From contig JBBRMF010000001.1 of the NCBI GenBank assembly GCA_038230975.1, forward strand, positions 4,866 through 68,865: DNA of 64,000 bases, given 5' to 3'. This DNA is from JANXVV01 sp038230975 (GTDB lineage Bacteria; Planctomycetota; Phycisphaerae; Tepidisphaerales; Tepidisphaeraceae). Of this stretch, positions 60,037 through 64,000 are shown piece by piece; within the stretch, counting starts at the first letter, position 1; each line of letters starts with the position of its first letter. The notes beneath the pieces are model-generated. The model searched no databases, was not told where the DNA came from, and saw only the letters and a list, made by a program, of their open reading frames with translations. Both the position numbers and the translations under genes were made by a program.

Positions 60037-61167
60037 ATGAAGCCCACCCGCGAAGAAATCTGCGCCTCGACCAGTTCAAAACTTAATACTGCGATACCGT
60101 CGCTGCAATCGCTTCCGGCGATGGTTGGGTTCGACGGTTTTGTAGATGAGATTATTGCCGTTGTGGACAAACGGCAGGACAACATTCGTTTCGACCCGAT
60201 CAAAACCATCGCAGCACTTGGCTCCAAAATTCAAAGTGCCTCCGGCCAATCCAGCAACTATGAATTGGTCGTGAAGCAGACCAAGTTGGGTGGCAACGGC
60301 CCGATCATGGCCAACGCGCTGGCCAGCATCGGCATGCAGGTAACCTACATCGGCAATCTCGGATACCCCAACCTCGATCCAGTTTTTACGGAATTCTCCG
60401 AGCGCGCAAAGGTCATCAGCATTGCCCAACCCGGCCACACGGATGCCCTCGAGTTTGACGATGGTAAACTGATGTTCGGCAAGCACGAATCTCTTAAGGA
60501 CATCAACTGGGATAACATTGTTGCCCGTGTCGGGAAGGGTGAACTGAAATCACTCGTCGCCGACTCCAAATTAATCGGAATGGTTAACTGGACCATGCTT
60601 CCGTTCATGAGCGATATCTGGCGAAAAATGCTGACGGACATTTTCCCGGGCATTTCACGCGGCGAACGAAAATTCTTCGTCGACCTGGCCGACCCGGAAA
60701 AGCGAACACACGCCGATATTTTAGATGCTCTGCACACGCTCACCCAATTCCAGGAGCAAGTCGACGTGATCCTTGGTCTGAACCTGAAAGAAGCCGGTGA
60801 AGTGGGGGATGTACTCGGGTTGCCCGGTCGCGCCGACCCGGAAGCTTCAATAGAGGAAAGCGCCATCGCGATTCGTGAGAAGCTGAATCTTTCGTGCGTC
60901 GTCGTGCACCCCCGCCGCGGCGCGGCAGCCGCAACCGAGACTGCCACCGCGCAGTTTGCCGGCCCGTTCGTGCAGCAGCCTAAAATCAGCACCGGTGCCG
61001 GCGATCATTTCAACGCCGGATTCTGCCTCGGACGCGTGCTGGGTTTCACGCTGGAAGAAAGTCTCTGTACGGGTGTCGCCACCAGCGGCTATTACGTGCG
61101 TTCCGCAGAAAGCCCAACGGCAAAAGATCTGGTTGACTTCATCGCGAAACTTCCACCTTCGCAGTAA
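60037..61167 (+). CDS. PfkB-family carbohydrate kinase
   Basis: A 376-residue ribokinase-fold kinase. The C-terminal PfkB signature is ISTGAGDHFNAGFCLGRVLG, where GAGD has the catalytic Asp, and the N-terminal sugar-binding region is MVGFDGFVDEII with TKLGGNGPIMANALASIGMQVTYIGNLG. It is longer than ribokinase, with an inserted region (about 150-220). The sugar or nucleoside substrate is unknown. A rho-independent terminator follows 20 bases past the stop. Confidence 0.87.
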   Translation: MKPTREEICASTSSKLNTAIPSLQSLPAMVGFDGFVDEIIAVVDKRQDNIRFDPIKTIAALGSKIQSASGQSSNYELVVKQTKLGGNGPIMANALASIGMQVTYIGNLGYPNLDPVFTEFSERAKVISIAQPGHTDALEFDDGKLMFGKHESLKDINWDNIVARVGKGELKSLVADSKLIGMVNWTMLPFMSDIWRKMLTDIFPGISRGERKFFVDLADPEKRTHADILDALHTLTQFQEQVDVILGLNLKEAGEVGDVLGLPGRADPEASIEESAIAIREKLNLSCVVVHPRRGAAAATETATAQFAGPFVQQPKISTGAGDHFNAGFCLGRVLGFTLEESLCTGVATSGYYVRSAESPTAKDLVDFIAKLPPSQ

Positions 61168-61187
61168 TTTGAATTTTGAAGGCAAAA

Positions 61188-61221
61188 GAAAGCCCGGTGC
61201 AAGAATGCACCGGGCTTTTTC
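61188..61221 (+). terminator. rho-independent terminator
   Basis: AAGCCCGGTGCA pairs with TGCACCGGGCTT around AGAA, followed by TTTTC. It serves the PfkB gene and, on the other strand, could serve the His/Lys-rich gene. Confidence 0.92.
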
Positions 61222-61232
61222 GCAAATGTCTT

Positions 61233-61262
61233 TTGTAGGGTCCGCTAAAGCCGACCCTCCGA
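61233..61262. repeat. small GGGTCCGCTAAAGCCGACCC palindrome
   Basis: An imperfect version of the GTCCGCTAAAGCGGAC unit at 28603, just before the 3' end of the minus-strand gene. Confidence 0.55.
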
Positions 61263-61274
61263 AATACAGCGAGA

Positions 61275-61655
61275 TCAGTGAATCGTTTTGACCTTGCTGG
61301 TTGCAGCGAGGAGGTGACCGGCGACTCGCTTGGCAGGGGCATTGTGCTTTACCAGCGTTGCATGACCGCTGTGCATCGCCAGCACACCCATCCCGGTCGA
61401 CGCGGAGGCTGATTTCTTCGTCAACTTCGCATGGGACAGCTTCTTCGAATGCTTCGACATAAGCGAAGTATGTTTCACGTGGGAGACAGTTTTTACGGAT
61501 CGCTTGGCAGCCGTGTGAATGAGCTTGATCCCGTGGCTCGCTGGTTTGATGGCGTGCAACTTGGCGCGGTGCGACAACGTCGCACCGATCGCCGGAATCG
61601 TCGCAACCGACAGCAGGCTGGCACCGAACCACATCAGCATCTTTTTCCCAATCAT
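61275..61655 (-). CDS. secreted His/Lys/Ser-rich basic protein
   Basis: A 126-residue protein with a signal peptide (residues 1-25, ending PAIGA). The mature part is a low-complexity mixture of Lys, His, Ser, Ala and Thr (SHRAKLHAIKPASHGIKLIH, VSHVKHTSLMSKHSKKLSHA) with no Cys and few acidic residues. It could bind metal ions or nucleic acids, but nothing is established. GAAGGAG lies six bases before the ATG. No family is recognised. Confidence 0.7.
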   Translation of the reverse strand: MIGKKMLMWFGASLLSVATIPAIGATLSHRAKLHAIKPASHGIKLIHTAAKRSVKTVSHVKHTSLMSKHSKKLSHAKLTKKSASASTGMGVLAMHSGHATLVKHNAPAKRVAGHLLAATSKVKTIH

Positions 61656-61872
61656 GGCAACTCCTTCAAGGGTCTTTTAATATCTCGACAGACCCGCGAG
61701 AACATCCTCGGGGCTATCGTGATTTATCGGACCGAGCTACGAAAAAACATGAAACGAAAATTCTGCTAAAATAATGACTGCCTCGTGAATGGGATATTCT
61801 CGCGTTACGCGAATTGGAGTCCCGTGCAGTCGATAGAAATGCGTGAGGCGATGCATTCATAAGGATTTGTTG

Positions 61873-62838
61873 ATGACTGAGTTTTTGTCCGGGTTGTCGG
61901 GCTTGCGGCAAGTACCTCCGGGCACCATTTTGTCCGTCGGAAACTTTGATGGGCTCCATCGCGGTCACGATCGCCTGTTGCGCCTTGCGGCGTCATTGCG
62001 CCAGACGCATGGTTCAAGTGGGGTCACGGTGGTTACATTTGAACCGCACCCACTGACGGTCATTCGGCCTGAAATTGCGCCTCCTCGCCTCACTCCGCCG
62101 GCCATCAAGCAGTCGCTTCTATCGGCTGCCGGAGTGGACTATCTGGTGACGTTGCCACCCATTCCTGAAGTGCTGAATCTGAAGGCCGAAGATTTCTGGA
62201 AGATCCTGCGGGATGAAGTCCGACCCACGCACATGATCGAGGGAAGTTCATTCACCTTCGGAAAAGGTCGGGGCGGAAATATCGATAAACTTCGCGAGTG
62301 GATGGCCGACAGCAAAGTGCGTCTGGAAATTCTGGACCCAGTGAGCGTGCCACTGCTTAACTTGCAAGTGGTACAGGTCAGCAGCTCGCTGATTCGCTGG
62401 CTTCTCTCGCATGGTCGCGTCCGCGATGCGGCCATATGCCTGGGCCGCTCCTATGTTTTGGAAGGCCCGGTCGTAAAGGGGCACCAGCGTGGCCGCTCCA
62501 TCGGCATGCCCACCGCCAACATACACTGTGACGATCAACTCATTCCTGCCGACGGTGTTTATGCCGGCCAGGTGAGGCTTGACGGTGCGCTTTACCCCGC
62601 GGCGATCAGCATCGGAACGATGCCGACGTTCGGCCATAATAATCGTCAGATCGAAGCCCACCTGATTGGTTTTAATGGGGATCTTTACGGCCGGACAATC
62701 CGCGTCGAACTACTCGACTGGATTCGCGATCAACAGAAGTTTTCCGGGCTGAACGCGCTCAAAGCGCAGCTCGCGCGGGATTTGTCGGATATTTCAACGC
62801 GTCATCAACATGCCGACGCCGAACCCATCGCCCATTAA
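61873..62838 (+). CDS. ribF: bifunctional riboflavin kinase/FAD synthetase
   Basis: A 321-residue enzyme converting riboflavin to FMN and FAD. The N-terminal adenylyltransferase has ILSVGNFDGLHRGHDRLL (residues 20-37) and VTFEPHP; ISSSLIRWLLSHG-like VSSSLIRWLL is the end of that domain. The C-terminal kinase has VVKGHQRGRSIGMPTANIHC and DGVYAGQVRLDG. The ATG has AAGGA seven bases upstream; the longer frame is rejected. A RAYT-type remnant begins almost at its stop. Confidence 0.95.
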   Translation: MTEFLSGLSGLRQVPPGTILSVGNFDGLHRGHDRLLRLAASLRQTHGSSGVTVVTFEPHPLTVIRPEIAPPRLTPPAIKQSLLSAAGVDYLVTLPPIPEVLNLKAEDFWKILRDEVRPTHMIEGSSFTFGKGRGGNIDKLREWMADSKVRLEILDPVSVPLLNLQVVQVSSSLIRWLLSHGRVRDAAICLGRSYVLEGPVVKGHQRGRSIGMPTANIHCDDQLIPADGVYAGQVRLDGALYPAAISIGTMPTFGHNNRQIEAHLIGFNGDLYGRTIRVELLDWIRDQQKFSGLNALKAQLARDLSDISTRHQHADAEPIAH

Positions 62839-63009
62839 CCTCGATCACTCCAATGAGATCCGCCGCACCATTACCTATATCAAAAACAATCCATTGAAAA
62901 TTCACCAAGTCGCACAGTCATGGCGGTTCGTTTCCGAATATGATGGCTGGCCGCTCCATTCAGGACACTGTCCAAATTCACTGTATGCGCCGCGGATGCG
63001 GGAGTGCTA
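62830..63009 (+). pseudogene. decayed C-terminal end of a REP-associated (RAYT-type) transposase
   Basis: In one frame the DNA encodes NEIRRTITYIKNNPLKIHQVAQSWRFVSEYDGWPLHSGHCPNSLYAPRMRE, which follows the C-terminal pattern of REP-associated tyrosine transposases (RRT-x-YI-x-NNP, then W-x-F and YDGWPLH). The catalytic HUH and Tyr parts are absent, so it is a remnant. The N-terminal residues read out of the ribF 3' end are shadow. It links the palindromic repeats to the transposase family known to mobilise REP sequences. Confidence 0.7.
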
Positions 63010-63033
63010 AGCCGCGAGCGACTGGAAGAAAAT

Positions 63034-64000
63034 ATGACCGATATCTATCAACCGATTCTCGAAACTCTTTCTCGCGCCAAGCGAGTTTTAATCACTACGC
63101 ATGTGCGTCCGGATGGCGATGCACTGGGTTCCACCGCTGCGATGGCGATGGGATTGCGGAAAAAGAACATCGAGGCCGAAGTGCTGCTGCTCAGCCGCCT
63201 GCCGAGCAAATACGCGTTTGTCTATAAAGACCATGGGATTGTGTACCACGATACGGATGCGGGTTGGCCAGCCACGCTATCGCTTGAAACGTTTGACTGT
63301 CTATTGGTGATCGATACCGGAACCTGGTCGCAGCTTCCCGGTCTTCGCGAAAAGATTGAAGGTTGGAACGTCCCGAAGCTGGTCCTCGATCATCACCTCA
63401 CTCAAGAAAACTGGGCCAGCCAGAAGCTGGTCATCACCCAGGCGGCTGCGGCGGGTGAAATCGTCGCACAGCTTTTAGAGCGATGGGACATTCCGCTCGA
63501 CGCCTCGATCGCAACGGCACTTTATCTTGCGATCGCGACGGATACCGGGTGGTTTCAGTTCTCCAACACGCGCCCCTATACCATGCGGCTGGCTGCAATA
63601 CTGATGGAAGCGGGCGTTGATACCGACAAAATGTACCAACTGCTCTATCAGAATGAGCGAGCCGAGCGAATCGCGATTCAAGCCCGGGTGATGCAGTCGA
63701 TGCAACTTTTAAGCGACAATCGCCTGGCGGTGATGGTCGTGCGGAATTCGGATTTTGAAGCCACCCACGCAACCCCACCCGACACCGAGGCGCTGATTAA
63801 TGTCCCGTTGCAGATCGCGACGGTGGAAGTGTCTATCCTCCTCACAGAGCCGAAGGAACCCGGACCGATCCGCGTGAGTCTGCGTAGCAAAGGCAAGGTG
63901 GACGTCGCCAAATTCGCCGAGCAGTTTGCCGGGGGTGGCCATGCCCGAGCCGCAGGTTTGAAGGTGGATGGAGAATTGATCGCCGCGCGCGACAACGTCG
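63034..64000 (+). CDS. DHH-family phosphoesterase (NrnA-like), partial
   Basis: The gene runs off the right edge after 322 codons. It opens MTDIYQPILETLSRAKRVLI and shows DHH-subfamily motifs in order: THVRPDGDALGS (about residues 23-34), VIDTGT, DHH in VLDHHLTQEN, the DTGWF motif, then a DHHA1 domain ending in GGGHARAAG. Relatives degrade oligoribonucleotides or pAp and are NrnA-like. GGAAGA precedes the ATG. The absence of a stop is only due to the window end. Confidence 0.88.
   Translation, partial: MTDIYQPILETLSRAKRVLITTHVRPDGDALGSTAAMAMGLRKKNIEAEVLLLSRLPSKYAFVYKDHGIVYHDTDAGWPATLSLETFDCLLVIDTGTWSQLPGLREKIEGWNVPKLVLDHHLTQENWASQKLVITQAAAAGEIVAQLLERWDIPLDASIATALYLAIATDTGWFQFSNTRPYTMRLAAILMEAGVDTDKMYQLLYQNERAERIAIQARVMQSMQLLSDNRLAVMVVRNSDFEATHATPPDTEALINVPLQIATVEVSILLTEPKEPGPIRVSLRSKGKVDVAKFAEQFAGGGHARAAGLKVDGELIAARDNV

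Overview
The window reads as a single chromosomal segment of a free-living bacterium, most likely a planctomycete of the Phycisphaerae (Tepidisphaerales-like). This is inferred from overall gene style: many secreted or lipoprotein genes of unknown function, zinc-ribbon/TM pairs, GGAG-type and GTG/TTG starts, and abundant long dispersed palindromes. No marker was compared with a database. There is no prophage, CRISPR array or intact insertion sequence. One tRNA (Gln, anticodon CTG) is present and no rRNA.

Layout. 1-33.7 kb and 50.7-64 kb are mosaics of housekeeping and accessory genes. The left part holds a secreted metallopeptidase, an ABC-2 exporter, recR with a coupled nitrilase-family gene, pyrD, a MazEF-type toxin-antitoxin pair next to a decayed second pyrD 3' end, eno, tsaB, an S10 peptidase, a HAD phosphatase, murI, an MDR dehydrogenase, a BCP-type peroxiredoxin and the Sua5/TsaC gene. 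It continues with a nucleoside/sugar-type ABC permease, a pair of M16 peptidase genes (one catalytic, one lacking its metal site), a sigma-like protein with a C-terminal membrane anchor, and a divergent HlyD-like/toroid-fold lipoprotein pair.

33.7-50.7 kb is the ribosomal protein supercluster: S10-L3-L4-L23-L2-S19-L22-S3-L16-L29-S17-L14-L24-L5-S14-S8-L6-L18-S5-L15-SecY-Map-L36-S13-S11-RpoA-L17, all on the + strand. It starts at a sigma70-like promoter and ends at a clean rho-independent hairpin. L30, Adk, IF-1 and S4 are not in their usual places. Many intergenic gaps inside this operon are filled by arrays of a degenerate GTCAGTT-type heptamer arranged as facing inverted arms, so each would fold into an RNA hairpin. 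S5 has an RGG/Gly-rich N-terminal extension and L5 a Lys-rich one.

The right part has a membrane GT2 synthase, a hotdog thioesterase, an M20 dipeptidase, a CpsB-type PHP phosphatase, a methyltransferase, a PNPOx-family flavoprotein, a Crp/Fnr regulator, guaB with two lipoproteins, a PfkB kinase, ribF, a decayed REP-associated (RAYT-type) transposase tail, and a DHH phosphoesterase running off the end.

Superimposed on this are at least four families of long palindromes (about 65-120 bp), found mainly between convergent genes and in two places nested inside another palindrome. With the RAYT remnant they suggest a REP/BIME-like repeat ecology that doubles as transcription termination.
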